From positions 62,001 through 126,000 of the forward strand of contig VZTJ01001769.1 in NCBI GenBank assembly GCA_013397795.1: a stretch of 64,000 nt of DNA. The letters are read 5' to 3'. The notes under the pieces are model-generated. The model saw nothing but the letters and a program-made list of their open reading frames with translations, made no database searches and was not told the origin of the DNA. Made by a program: the position numbers and the translations under genes. Below are positions 1 through 13,900 of this stretch, piece by piece. The first letter of the stretch is position 1; each line of letters opens with the position of its first letter. The DNA is from Orthonyx spaldingii (Eukaryota > Chordata > Aves > Passeriformes > Orthonychidae).

Positions 1-1315
1 ACCAGTTTTGAGCTGATGGGAGCTGATGTGGTGGAGTGATGTGGTGCAGTTGGTGTGAGGAAGGTGGTTTAGGTGGTTGACGCCCTGCAGATGGGAGCTG
101 TTGGTTTATCTTCTGGTGTTGCTTCTTGAAGACTTTCATAGTAAACATGTGTAAGAGATCTTAAATATTACCATCATTGACTAGCATTGAAATTGCACTA
201 TGACTTTGTTCATCATGTTCTGATACTGCACAAAGCATAAAATAGGAGAATTGATCATATTTTGTAGCATGAATACTCTCTGAAAGAGGTCAGTGTTTTT
301 CAGAGGAGAGTTTTTCTGCTGAACCTTGGTTGCTTTCTGTGGAGAATTTACTATTACATTTAAATATGCAAAACACAAGAGAAGACGGCATATTTAGAGT
401 CATTACAGTAGTTGTTACTCCTCTTCCCCTCATACCTACCTTGTTAAGGATTTTGCACTTGGGGTGCCTGTTCCCTCTAGGGTAGCCTGGAGCTGAGTCT
501 CTCAGGACAGGCATTTATTATTGGTTTCCCCTTTGGAAAGCACTCCTGGATTCTTATCCCTGTGGTTGGTCATTTTGTTTGGGGGATTTGTGAAGTGTAA
601 AATCAGATCATAATTTTGTGAATTTGAAAGTTTATTTATCAGTGGCAGAGATCTGAGATTCTGAATTTTTCTTCTTTTTCTAAAATGTTTGCCGGAGTTT
701 TCTTTTTGTTGCAGATATTGTAAAGGCCTTTTGTCTGCAATTATTTTCATTTTGATAACTAAGTTACTAAAGTAATGGAAACATGCTTGTGAAAATAGTT
801 TATACATCTAAAGTAACTTAAGTAATTCTAGTATTTGAAAATTGCTTATGATTTTGGTGCTCCGTAATAGTTTGTGTTCATTTTGCTGCCATTTGCAGTG
901 AGAGTACTGAATTTGGTACTCATATGAGACATCCCAGTTCACTTTCTTCTACCTCCTTCTAACCAGTTTCTTTATCAGTATATCAACTTGCATATCTTGG
1001 AAATAAATGATTTTATGGTCACAATCATAGTCATGAATTCCTACCTGGCAATTTCTCCTGGGTAAGGTTTATGTGTACCCCTTTAGGGGACTTTGTATAC
1101 ACAGTATCTTGTATGGATATGCTTTGTTTCTACTATTTTCTATACGACAGCTCATTTTTTTGGCTGAATATTGCTCTGTCTGCTTTATTTAAATAGTCAT
1201 ATATACAATCAGTGTGTTAAACAAAAGGATATTGGTTCTTTCTGGTCTCTAGGCATTTCTTTCATATGAGGGACTTCATTCCAATAATGTAATCAATTAA
1301 TGTTCTCTCTTTCAG
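1..1315 (+). other. Intron upstream of the first common PDE10A exon (3' end only)
   Basis: Non-coding sequence leading into the exon at 1316, ending in a pyrimidine-rich tract and a CAG acceptor (1313-1315). By comparison with mammalian PDE10A, isoform-specific first exons should lie further left. None is visible here. The first 80 bases are G/T-rich with a short direct repeat. Small reading frames on both strands show no recognisable protein. Confidence 0.8.
11..79. repeat. G/T-rich low-complexity stretch
   Basis: The 8-mer AGCTGATG occurs at 11-18 and 21-28, followed by many GGTG/TGGTG words. It looks like a degenerate short tandem repeat. No function is apparent. Confidence 0.4.
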
Positions 1316-1444
1316 GCTTAACGGATGAAAAAGTGAAGGCGTATCTTTCTCTTCACCCCCAGGTACTGGATGAGTTTGTGTCAGAAAGTGTAAGTGCGGA
1401 AACTGTGGAAAAATGGCTAAAAAGGAAAAATAACAGACAAGAAG
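1316..1444 (+). CDS. PDE10A: PDE10A exon a: first exon common to all isoforms
   Basis: 129 bp: the last two bases (GC) of a split codon, 42 whole codons (LTDEKVKAYLSLH to KNNRQE), then the first base of an Asp codon. It matches human PDE10A2 residues 24-65; most of it reads as in human, ending NNRQE where human has NNKSE. This N-terminal helical segment lies before GAF-A. The incoming split codon is informative: an upstream exon ending in G gives Gly (GGC) and one ending in A gives Ser (AGC). These are the two residues found here in known isoforms with different first exons. The palmitoylated Cys11 and PKA site Thr16 of PDE10A2 belong to a first exon outside the window. The acceptor is TTTCAG and the donor GTAAAT. 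Confidence 0.97.
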
Positions 1445-2310
1445 GTAAATGCTTATTATTTATGATTAATATTTAGCTTTGAACAGCTCAGTTGTTTTCA
1501 GATTTATAAAGGAAACCTGGTTTTGGTATAAATTAACTATTATAATTTTTGTATTAAGATTCTACCATTTTTTAAAAGGCAAAATAGGCTAATAATTTTT
1601 TAAACATTTTGAGCCTTTTGGTATTTCTATTTTTGAAATATCCTGCTTTTAACTTTTTAGTGTAGTTTAGTTTACCCATTTTGAGTTGCAAATACTATCT
1701 ATCAACCTGTAGTGTCTGTTTTGAGAACATAACTTGGTCTTCTTGGATCTAAAATTGATAAGTTTTGAATTAAAATTATCCAGTATGCCGCAGTAAATTA
1801 CTGGGTACACCATCTCAAAAGTTCCTACTTCCAACATGTAATAAGTCAATTTTAGATAAGAATGTTGACATAGAGGTTATAACCCTGTGAGTTGAGTTTT
1901 GAAGGTATTTCTGTTGGGTTGCTTTAGGTAAAATACCTAGGTAAACCAGAAAGCTTTCTTTTGAGACAGCCTGGATTGACAATGATCATAGATTTTGTAA
2001 TGATCTTAAATTTTATGAGATTGTCTGCAAATGGAAGATCCATGCAATTCTAATGATGGTTTGGAATGTGCCAGGTAAAATGAAAAGGAGGAAATTACCA
2101 AGAAGGTTAAGGAAGAAACACCGATCTTGCTTTCTGGCTGACTTCTAAGGTGTTTAGGGTTTAAGTTCTGATAATAATTCTTATTTTAAATAGAGGGGCT
2201 ATTGTTACTTCCTAGAAGATAGTGTTTTCTGCAGAATTATTTAAAAAAGAAATGGTGGTGGACAAGGGATGGAAAAGGCTATATTGAGCCAGATTTTTGG
2301 TGGTAATGTT

Positions 2311-2335
2311 TATATACATTTATATATATATATAT
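2311..2335. repeat. (TA)n microsatellite
   Basis: A run of alternating T and A, interrupted by one ACAT, inside intron a-b. Likely length-polymorphic. Confidence 0.8.
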
Positions 2336-3807
2336 CATACTAAGGCAGCAACAAATTTTTGTTGGTTTAAAGAGATTGCCTAGCATCAGAATAGAAGTAT
2401 ATAGCAATAGACCATTTACTGCTTTCTTTGTAGTGTGCAAACTACAGCACTGCAGGAGGTCTATTGTTATAATCCACAAAAGCAATCAGAAGAACAGTGT
2501 TATGAATCAAGGGAATAAATTGTGCCAATGCTTTTTGTAAACAGAAGATAAAAAATACTTTTGTGTTACCAGGAACTAGTACTTCTTATTTTTATGAGCT
2601 ATGCTCATTTAAAAATAATGATTTGGTCTAAGGTGCTTGAAATCACTGTAAGAAATCATTGTGTGTTTGAAACACAGTTTACAGTCTGGGTCAAGGATCT
2701 TGATGCTAAAACAAAATTAATTCTTTGGGGAATTTTTAGCTTCAAGAATCATATTTTGCTAAGTGGAATTTATTACCAGTTGCTGAAATTCCCAGTTTTT
2801 GGGGGGAGGCTGTAAACTAAGGATACATTTTTGTAGAAGTCCTCTTTACCTTTTTGAAGCAACTGCTAAAGCAAAGTAACTGCTGACCATTTTCTTAGTG
2901 AAGTTTTAACATGAACAGGTACAACAGTGGGATTTGTCTGGTTTTTTCTTACACTTTAAAAAATCTGTATTATGGCCAGTTGTTCCCATACTTGTATTAA
3001 AAGTGTCAAGCAATAGTTATGCTACCATTATCATTTAGCTTCATATCTGTTGTCATCCAACAGGTCTTTCTGCCTGCCCTGCTACTTCCCTTTTGCTGAC
3101 AGTGATCTTTAAGGTGGCTGTGTTTATTACACTAAAGGCAGTCATGCAGATGTGGCTTCTTTAGTGTTGGCTTTTAGGTAAAAATAAGCAGAACCAGGTT
3201 TAAAACTACACTTGCCAAGTCAAAAAGATTAGTTTGAATGCATTCTGTTTATAGAATGGAACAGATACTGATAAGCCTTGTCTGTAATTTTCTTCTAGAA
3301 AGATAAAGTCTATAGTCATATAAAATATTTCTGATAATAAAATATCCTGATTTTTCAGAATGCAATATTTTATGGAGAGAAATTTGCTAGATGATTTACT
3401 CAGTACATGTTATGTATGTACAAATTCTACTGCCTGAGTTATGGTGGTATTGAGAAATGAGGGGGAGAGGATGGAACTAATTCTTTTGGTATCAGCACGA
3501 ATCTCTGGTGACTTCAAGTGACTGTGTAACCTAAATCACTTTACATCAGTAGGGGTATAATTTTCCCTCTATCCCTTTTGCTTCAGTCTAGTCTACTTTA
3601 CGAATGCTCACATCATGTAATGTGATACAGCCAGAAAAGTAAGCTTTGTTTGTATTAGAAAGTTGCCAGGCAGGCAAAATGCTGCTTTGAGGTCTCTGGC
3701 TTAGTGTCTGTACTCTTACACGTTGGTGACGCAGAAGAGTCATTAACCTATATGCAGAAATTGTGTCCTGCCTGATTTACAGACATCCAGCTGTGTGTAC
3801 TCTTCAG

Positions 3808-3850
3808 CCAGAAGTCAATGGGCCTGCAGCCAGGGTAGTTTATCTGAATT
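3808..3850. repeat. Possible relic of an amniote palindromic repeat
   Basis: GAAGTCAATGGGCCTGCAGC followed by CAGGGTAG and TCTGAATT resembles, from memory, the core of a palindromic DNA-transposon-like repeat common in reptile genomes (GAAGTCAATGGAGTTACACC, then CAGGG). Only this short stretch matches, so chance similarity remains possible. Confidence 0.25.
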
Positions 3851-4968
3851 TCATTAGCATGAACATGAACTGATCAGTCTGATTTGGACTTAAATGAACC
3901 AAAATTTATCTGTGACTGAGATTCACCGAATTAATTACTCTAGATGGTTTGGGTTTTTTTTAAACCTAAATTATTAAAAACAGAGGAAATCGGTAAATAT
4001 TGCAGTGTTTAAGGTATAACTATATCCCAATACATAATGAATTGAGTCCTCAGTGTGTAGGATTTAAATCTTGTATCTATCATGGTAAATGTTAGATTGA
4101 AAGTTGCTTATGTTCATCGACCTGGGATTATAAGACATTTCTTTCTTTAACTTGTTTTTTTCCTTTTCCTGGTATATTGGAGAAAACCTGCAAAGGTAGC
4201 ACTGGCAAGAAATGCTGCTTATGCTGGTGTTGGGGTATTCACTGCCAACTCTTTGAACTCTGACTATTATCTATCAATAAATTACATGCTCTAAACACAC
4301 CCAGGCCTTCCATTGTTGTACAGAGTATTTCCAAACAACTCATTATACACAAACACCCAAGTTTTAAATTTTTCCTATCCAGATCATTGCAGAGTTAATC
4401 TCCAGATCTCCTCTGCTAGAAGGAGATCTTTTCTTTTCCAGATGCCTAGGTATAATACTCACAGAACTCGTGAGACTTCTTCTGTTGTCCTCTTTCATAT
4501 CATTCAAACAAAAGTGGCGGATGATTGTAACCAGAGCCATAATATTAGGAAAGCTTTAGACTCTGTTGTTGGATAGATCCTCATCTCCCAACAAATTTCT
4601 GAGAAAAATATTTATAAATTCCAACCTTAATTATATTATTTGAAGCTTCACTGCCACAACAATAAGAGGCTAAGCACACTGATTATAAGCCAGATGTGCA
4701 TCTTTTATACTGTTGATGCTGAATTTCATAGATGTCTTTCCTAATCTTTTTAATGACCTCTTGTAATAAGAAAGGACAAACTGTACTGACACAGAATTTC
4801 TACGTAGAAAGCTGCCTATATCATTTAAACTCATCACTTCCCATGGCCCCTGTGTTCATCACAGTGCATGACCATGTGCTTAATTACTGCTGAATCTTGT
4901 TATATTAATAGCTTTATACTTTTTTTCCCCAGCAATATTTGCCAAAAATATGTAAAGTAGTGTATAGG

Positions 4969-4992
4969 GGGAACTTAAGAGGGAACTTAAGA
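4969..4992. repeat. 12-bp perfect tandem duplication
   Basis: GGGAACTTAAGA is repeated twice back to back (4969-4980 and 4981-4992). This is a small replication-slippage duplication with no apparent function. Confidence 0.8.
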
Positions 4993-7900
4993 TGCTTTGC
5001 CATTGTTAATACACATGTTGTTGTTAAGTAATTCATAAATACAATTTAAAAAATTTGAAAACAGTACATTCAGTACATGATATGACACTGATTATACTCA
5101 GAAGTGATAGTCTTTTAAGTGCAGTGGACTTAATGTATTTCCGGGAACCTGAAATTTCATAATTGACCTGTTTAAAAAAAAAGCAGAAATTAGGGATTAG
5201 TTGCTTAATATAACATTAGTATGATATTGCTGTAATGTTTGAATTGTATTAGGCTGCATTGCTGACACATAAAAAATAAAAGTTCTGTATGAAAAGTGAC
5301 TTCTGGTGCTGCAGTTTCAGGTTTTAAGATATCAGTATGACGGGTTCCAAGTTGGCTACAGACCTGTAAGAGACAAAGTAGTGGGTTTTTGAGAGGTGTT
5401 GATGTGTGGCTCTATTTAGGGAGCAAGTCTGTACTTAGGTTTTTGTTGTTAAGGAAAACCACAGTACATATTTCTACATTAGATCATAGTGATTTTGTTA
5501 TTTACTATTTTAATTATGTTATTTATTCCTGCTTTTAAAAGATGGTATGTAGAGGAATGCACTTTGCTGAAGGTTGTTAAATAGGTGAAAGAATGGCTAA
5601 CATGTATTTCCATAAGAAGGGATAGTGTATATAAAAAGGTACATGTAAGGATGATATGTGTCACTATGTGTATGCTAAATAGATGTCATCTTGCTGCCAG
5701 AGTTATAAAGACAAAAATGGAGCCTATTCTTGATTTGTTAGTTTTTGAGGACTATGCCTTTTTGCACTGACTAAGCAGAGATACCTGTTCTGTAGTGCAG
5801 GGCAGTAGCTGTAGAAGTGTAGATAAAAGATGCTTGGAATCTGGAGACTATCACTGCTGTAATGCTCCACAGCTTGTTGTGATTCTGACGTCTCCCCAGC
5901 CTAGGCTAGAGGAACTGATACAGCACCATGTTAACAACCTCCTTGATTTATAATTAGAGTGTCTTAATATTTCATTGATGCTGCAGACATGCTGTTTTAT
6001 TCTGATGGATTCCTGCTGTGCTTATGTTTGTGACATCCAAGCAGGCAACAAATACTTGCCAAAAAGCAAGAGTAATTGTGGGAGTTATTTGGGCAGTGTG
6101 TGACTGACACTGCACTACTGACACCCTAGTGGTAGTTCTTCATGTTCTTATCACCAAACCCCACTATTTACGTATTTTGATGCCTTTCTTGGATTTTTTT
6201 TTTCTTTTTATTTTTCTCAAAATAAGGCAGAAAAGATGTATCCTCCAATTCCAGCTGGAATAATTGCTTGCCGTGTTCTTCCTATTCACTAAGCGTTTGC
6301 TAATGGTCAGTTAGATGCAAAATGTTGGTCCAGGTGGTCTTGTTAGTCTGAACCAAGATAACTTATGATACTGACAGGCACTACTCTTCTGGGATAATAT
6401 CCAGACTGGTAAAATTTGTCTCTACTGTGAATGTTTTGTCAGAAAAGTTGCAATAATATCTGGGGGCTCGACTATGTAGAACCTATTTCTCTGTGTATTT
6501 GGCATAGTCCTCACTTCCATGGAGATAAAGCTCATTTGTAGACTTGTGTAAGGCATAGTTTGCACGTTGCCATTTTTAATGTGTCCAGAAAGTTTATGTT
6601 AGGATCAGTATTACAGAGGCAGAGAGATGAAGGCACTCCCCAGTTCTGTGGTGGAGTGCTACGTAGGAATGCCATTTTACTCCAGGTAATGAAAATGACA
6701 TACATGTGTCAGAGGTACAGCAGAATTTTGGAGCAGATTTCTAGGGAGACTGTTGTATTGTGCGTCTGCTTTTAAAAATTGTTTTATTGCTGCGTCATTT
6801 CCTGAAAGATTGAGTATAATTGTGCAAGGTGAAATGGTTTCTTTCCTGTGTGAGCAGTTCAATAAGTTTTTTTTTTTGTTTTCTTTCATTGAATCTGAAA
6901 GGAATCAACTTAGAAGTGGGCTCATTTTAGCTGTGAAAATATTAAAAAGGAGTTAGTGAAAAAGCTTCTCCCAGTTGTGTTGTCAGTCGGGTTTTTTTGG
7001 ACAGAAAAGGTTAATGGAAAGGATATTTAGGTTAGATAGATCAAGATTTTTTTTTGACGTACTGATAGTATAGAAATATTGAGCAATGACCTCTTGATAG
7101 ATAATACTGAGGTCTTGAGTGATGATGAAGTTTTTTGTTCTGTGTGCGTCTTGATGTTGAAGCAGTTACTAATTTTATTATTTGTTATTTGAATAGCTAT
7201 CACTAGCAAACTCCAAACAATGCTAAAAAGAGCTTGGTACATTTTTTTCTTCTAATTTGCTGAAAAGTGTGAGAGTTTATTGTCTGATTGTTTTTTGGGT
7301 TTTTTTGAGTGGGTCAAGTGAAGGAGGCGATTTTTCTGTTGTTTTGGAGTTCAGCATATTTATAATTGTTGAGCTGGTCGGAGATTTGCAGAGGGTAATC
7401 CTTTAATGATGATATGTTTGGCCTTAGGAAGTATACGTCACTGCTTGGTCTGAGTTCCCTCTTGAACTAATTATGTTAATCACATTATATCTAGAGCAAT
7501 TATTCTCAACATGTACTTTTACTAATGTTTGTTGTGTCTTTGTTAGGCTTGAATTAGGAGTGTTTATGTTTTTTCTGTCTACTCAAAAATACTGTTTCTC
7601 CTTACTTATAAGCCTGGCTTCACAGAATCATTTTCTGCTCAGTACTGTTAGCTCTATTAGAAAATAGAGACATTGATTTTTGTCATTTCTCAATCTCTCA
7701 GTAAATTAGGACACAGAGCCTCTTTTAGTATCATACTGAAGAATGGGTTTTCCAGTTTTCTTGCTATTTCTCTTTGGCTTACATTTTGAACATTTCCTGA
7801 TGATCAATATCTTCTGCAGGCAGTATAAGAGAGATAGTATTGCAATAATGCGCTAATTAGCATTACATGCAATACAAAACCATTTCCCTCCTGTGCGAGA

Positions 7901-10900
7901 CAGTGCTCCTGAATGCTGTCTGGTCCCGCTGTTCTTTGTTTTCATATTGTTTCTTTCCTGTACGTGGATCTTTGTTTTCAGAGCAAAAAATCAAGCAAGC
8001 AAAAGAAAAAAAAACCTCTCACTAATTGGTGGAGAAGATCCATTCTGCTGACGCATGTGGAGACTATACCCACGTAGCCAACACTTTTTAATAATGATTA
8101 TTTATGTCATTGTCAGCTAACCTGTTTTACCTGCATTGAAATGGAGTAGGAAGGTTCCCATGGTCTGTAAGCTGAGAAAGAAATAAATAACAAGGGAATA
8201 GTCATTAAATTTTATGGGACTTTTTAATCCCAGTGTAGAAGTATTAACTTGATTAATGTTGGCTACACAAGGCCTGTAATCAAAGATTGACCAATAAGGA
8301 TAAAATGACAAAATGTAAAATAACTATGGATGTTAGCATTGCTTGTTCTGTCCATTAAATGAGACTTGCATCTTTGAGGAAAGGGAAGTATGCAGTCACA
8401 CGGTGTAATAATCTGTTACACTGCATGTGCACAAAGAAAGGATATTTATTCATGGATGTTCTGTATGTGAGCAAAGTTCAGCAAAGTTCTCAATGCCTTA
8501 CCCGTATATAATATATATGTAAAAATTCTGCCATCTCTTTTGTATCACGGGAAGTACAGGAAGCCCTGCGAATGAATGAAAATTCACCTTTTACAGTGGA
8601 GACGTCTTGTTGGATATAAGTGTTAATGCCATGGTCTAAATGGATGATTTTATGTTTCTGTGGGCAGAAGCAATTAATGGTATTTGTCTTAACTTCATAT
8701 TGGCTATTAGTGAAGATTTTCAGCAGAAATTTTACTTCTGAAACTGCTCTGTTGTCTTAAGGCTTTGAAATCAGATTGTATACACAGAACAGTAAATCGC
8801 AGACATAGGTTGGGCTTAATGAAGACCAAAAGTTTTCAGTGTGTGATTCTGTAGTGATTTAGCTAATCATGATGGTGAGTCAGTTACTTTATCCTTTAAA
8901 ATATCTATGATGAGATGGAATTTTAGGCTGGTTGGCCTGTGGTTGTCTATCAGATCAGATTTAGTGCAGCTAATTTAAAGTGTGTACTTTCCATGGTGAG
9001 TGATAGATACTCCCTTTATTTGTCCTAGTGGTCATTGGTAGATCAAGTGCTTTGTCCAAAAATTACTTCTTCATGCTCTGCATGGTAAAATAAATCCTGG
9101 CAATTAACTTTCAACTGGTCTGTAATAAACTGCTTTTGGGGTTTTTTTGGCTTTTTTGTTTGTTTGTTTTTTGCATGTTTTATGAATGAACGTTAAACTA
9201 TATTCCTATTTCATTCAGCAAGAGGAAGGCCTAAGCAGGACTTCATTACCATTGATTTACTTCTCTACATTCCCTAGTAACTCCTTCAGGAGATGATAAC
9301 CTGTTGAAATATGTTGTAGGAGGGATACATGTATTGCACATAAATGAACACTGTTACATCTGCTTAGCTGCCATAGAATTTTGTTGAGGGAAGATTCATT
9401 CCACAAATATTATTCAAATACTTTGGAGGTGCTATTAAGCATGTAGATAGAAATTATTTGGTTCAAAACGTGTATTCAATTTTCAGACAATAAAAAAATT
9501 GAACAACAAACAAACTCACAAAACTTTGAGATGAACCTTTTTTCAATGATCTTCAAAGATACAGATATTGGACAGAAAGTCCAGGTATTGGAGAAAAAGT
9601 GTTCCTGAAGATTATTAAGTTGCTAAGAACTTGGAAGTAAACTATGGAATTCCTAGACAATTTTCACTACAGAGGACTTTTAGTATTCTGAGAGGGATTT
9701 TTATTTTCATAAGCTCTCTGAAAAAATGGATGCATACTAGGATGGTAAAACTTCAGATGTACTGAAAATTAAACCCAGATGTATAGAAACTCAAAATAAC
9801 CTCATAAAGTGTCAGATAAAAATAAAGTTTGGTTGATCTTTGCCTCTGAGGCCTAGTTGCATGGCATGCCACATCTACAAGGCTAAACTGCTTTTTATTC
9901 ACTCCCAAATATGAGGTTGCATCCAATCTACCATCTGCAGTAGTCCTGAGCAAGTGTTAGTCCTCTCATCTGATCTCAAATATTGTTTTGGGAAAGTGCA
10001 AATTGGCAAGATCCAAGCCATGCTGTAGGTGTGAAGTTGATCAGGTACTGGTGGTATTTAAGCCAGGTCTACAGCCATAATTCCTCCCTTATTTTAGGCC
10101 TAGTGTGAATTAGTTATTGCAGCTCAAGGAGGGATGCTAGGAATATAGTGGAAAAATCAGCCATTAGAGCTTGGGAACAGGTAGAGAGCTCAGCCAAATG
10201 TAACCAAACAGGAAATATCATTAAGTCACTGTGGAAATTCGAGGGTAATTTGAAGTTCAGATGCTCTGTACAGGTAATATCACCTCCTCAGGATACCGAG
10301 AAGAGTAATGTTAACCAGGTGTGTAGATGTCTCTAATCTGTATTTCTAGAAGTCCAAAAAACAAGCAAGAACAGAAGTTGTTTTTTTTTTTTTACATAGA
10401 TCTCTTTGTTGATACAATATATGTGACAAGCCAACATTTTTGTCAGCACAGCTGAGGGGGACAGATGAACTGTTTGACTAGCAGCATGTGAGGCTCAGAG
10501 GAACCACTCCACCTGACTCTATCAATGGCGAATAAACTTGGACAACAGTACACTGAGGTTAATTGTGTTTAATTATTTTAATTCTTAAGACAATATGAGC
10601 AAAATGTCTGACTACCAGTTATGGAACCGGAGGAGATTGTGTATGGTAATTTTCTCTAGGTCTGAGGGAATAGATCTTTTTTTTTCCCTGTGGACCACTT
10701 AAAGCTCAGGTGTAAGGAGATTTGGCAGGAAATTATAATGGATTATAAAACCTGTGTCAGTTGGTGTCGAGCCAGTGATAAGTATAAATTTTGTTTGAAG
10801 GATTTGTCTTGTTTCAGCATAAGGATGAAAAAGCTAAGGAAATTAATTGACTAATTAGTTTAAAGAATAATTTTTTCTCAAAAGTGTTATTCAGTTTCTG

Positions 10901-13900
10901 GTTTTTTATAGATTCTATGAAGACTTTTACATTTACTGAACTAACTATATATTTGAGGATGCTCTTTTATTATCCATAGATCTTGTGTTATTTTGTAGGT
11001 GGGTTGTTGTTATGGTGGAAGGAAGTTAGCAAGGTCTGAATTTGTTGCACTGACTAGTGCATCTAGTTCAGTTCAGCCAGAAAAAGAACCCCAATTCTGA
11101 TAGTGTTATTAACTCTTTATAAGACCTGTTTTCCTTATTATCTTTACTATGATGTCTTTTGTGACACTGCTACCAAACAGAGGGGAATTCTTTATTCTGC
11201 AAAAGATGTGAACTGTAGCAGAAGTTTTATAATTATGACTGTCATGATGAAGACAGTTGACAAATTTACCTTTTCCATAACAGAAGAATGAAGGGCACCC
11301 TGCAAAACAAATTGACTACAGATTTGAAACAACAGGATGTCCTTTTTCACACAACCCATGCCTAAATTATGAACCCATTAGCATAATATATTTGAGATGT
11401 TAAAAATGTAAATGGGTTCAAAAAGTGATTAGACACATTCCAAAGAAGAAATGCTTCATCAAGAGCTGTTACATACTATGATCCTGATGCAGCCTCCAGC
11501 TGAGAAAATTCATAAGCATCTGATTGCTCTGAGGCCATACTGGAGTAAGTATACTCTGTACATCTGTAGTCCGTGTTTTCTCTCCTTTTCATATAGTGTA
11601 AATTCTTCATACTTTTTTCCTACTTCCTTTCTAAATGAGCTGTTACTAGCCATTGTCATAGACTACAAACTTGAGTAGATCGACTTTTAGTTTAGCAGAA
11701 TAGGGTCATTATTCTTTGTCATTATACTTCTCCTGCCGTTCTGGGATTTATGTACCACCCGTTGTGTGAGTTGTGAGTCAGCTTGTCTTAATAACTCATT
11801 TGAATATGCTGAAAAAAACCCTGAGTTTTTATATTATAAAACATTGTTTATGGATCTTCTTAGATAAGTTGCAGGAGTTCTCTTCAGTTGTAACAATAAG
11901 GCATCTTTGAAACTCTTTGGAGACAGCACCTTATTCAGACTTATGTTACTTAGCTGCAGTACTGAGCTAAATTATTTTATTCTTTCTTTCGAGCTGCAGT
12001 ATGCAGAGATATCCATAAGTGATAATCTTTGGCTACAGAAAAAGAGGTTTGTCTAGTTGAAATTGCTGAGTAACAATGATTAAGAAACTTTCTTATATTT
12101 CTTTTTTAATGCAAAGGTAGAATGTTTTGTGTGTTTTATTGTTTTTTTCAGGTAACAGAAGGGAGCTCTTTTACAGGGTGCTTGGTCCTCATCCTAAAGT
12201 GCTGGTTTCATTTCAGTTGCCATTAAGTATGAAGAGTGAAAGGGAAAGAGAAAAAGGATGATGGAGTTGATGAGCAACAAGGATTAGGAAATTAACAAGA
12301 CACAATTCAATAATAGGTGTGGGAGGAGGAATGTCTGTGACTTCTTGAAGACTTTATAAACAATTGGGTGTAACTGACATCAGGTTTTGGTGATTGGGGT
12401 GGGGAAGTGACAACAAACTTGTTACATTTATACTAATTCAGTTCAAGAGGTTTCATTGTGAACACTTGGAAATATCTTCATCAAGTGCATCAGGTATTGT
12501 ACAGCAATAAAGAGATGTTTATTCTGGGGGCCTTGCTGGGCAGTGGTTTTGGATTTACAGTGAACGCTTGTGGAGACTTGTCAAAACAACTTTTTAAGCT
12601 AGTAACTACACAGTGACCCTCCTTTTTAAATCAGTTGTCATGACCCACACAGTGAATGCCCTTCTGGGAGAGGAGTTTATTTCAAATGAAGTTTTAAATT
12701 ACCAGAATGTGCTCTTTTTGCATTGTATAACCTAGGAAGCCATGTCATTGTGACACCTGCTGGTTTGCCATCATGTATCTATTTCATGGTAAATCATGAA
12801 TGTGCTTGAGGAATAATCTGAATTTTCCCTATTGTCTGCTCCTTTTCTTAAACAAAACTTTAGTTTTACAGATAATTGTTTTTACAAATGTGTACCACTA
12901 CCAGGTTGTATTTTCCAACTGTTCTCTTCACAAAACCATTTTTGGAGAAAATAACTGTCTGCCAGCATGACTGTGTTCTTCAAAAAATTTTCCTTCTGAG
13001 GATTTAACAGTGGCCATAAATCTCTGATATATTTCAATATTTGGGGTTCCTATTGTAGCAGCCAACTGTATATACCAAGTACAGTGAATATATGTATACT
13101 TTCAAGTACGGAGGCAATGTCACCATATAATGTAGGGAAAGGGTATTTACAAATATCTTCTCATGTTCTGAGGTTTTGTTTTTTTTCATCAAAAGCTCTT
13201 TGTTGCACTGATTAATAACAGTTATCAAATTTTGAATCAACATAGTTTGAACAGGTACAGAAACAACTATGGCATTTCAAAATTCACAATAGGTGACATA
13301 GAACAATATTGTAGACTCAGAAAAACATAGGAAATCTCAGAAATACTGTTGTTTGCCATAGTCCAGTCCAGCATCTTTTAGTGACCATTTTAGATCTAAA
13401 CACTGATGAATAAGCCGCTGGCCCATGTTGGCAGTTTTGTACTTCACAAATAGGTCTTTATGATTTGAGAATGGATAGGCTCAAATTTTGGAATACATAC
13501 TACAACTGTATGTTTACACGTAGTCAGATTTATTTAAGGATTGCCAAGATTGACCCTTTTACATAGGGACATAAACAAGATCCTTTTAAACACATTTTGA
13601 AGAAACTCACCAAAACTAAGTTTGTTTTTCTGCATGGTATAGGTGATTTGAATGTTTTCTTTGCAATGTGACAATGGCAATGCAATTTCTGTTCACAAAT
13701 GCGGATGACTTGTTATCATTCTGAATTCATCATTTTTTTAGTTTATGTAGCTGTGCATCAGCTACATATGGAGATGCTTATGGAGCACTTCTAGGAAAAT
13801 AGAAGTGGAAAATGGAGAGCAGCTTAAAAAAATTAATTGGGCAGGTTTCTGATTGTTAGCAGTGCCAAAATAATTCTTTTAATAGAAACAATAAAAGAAG

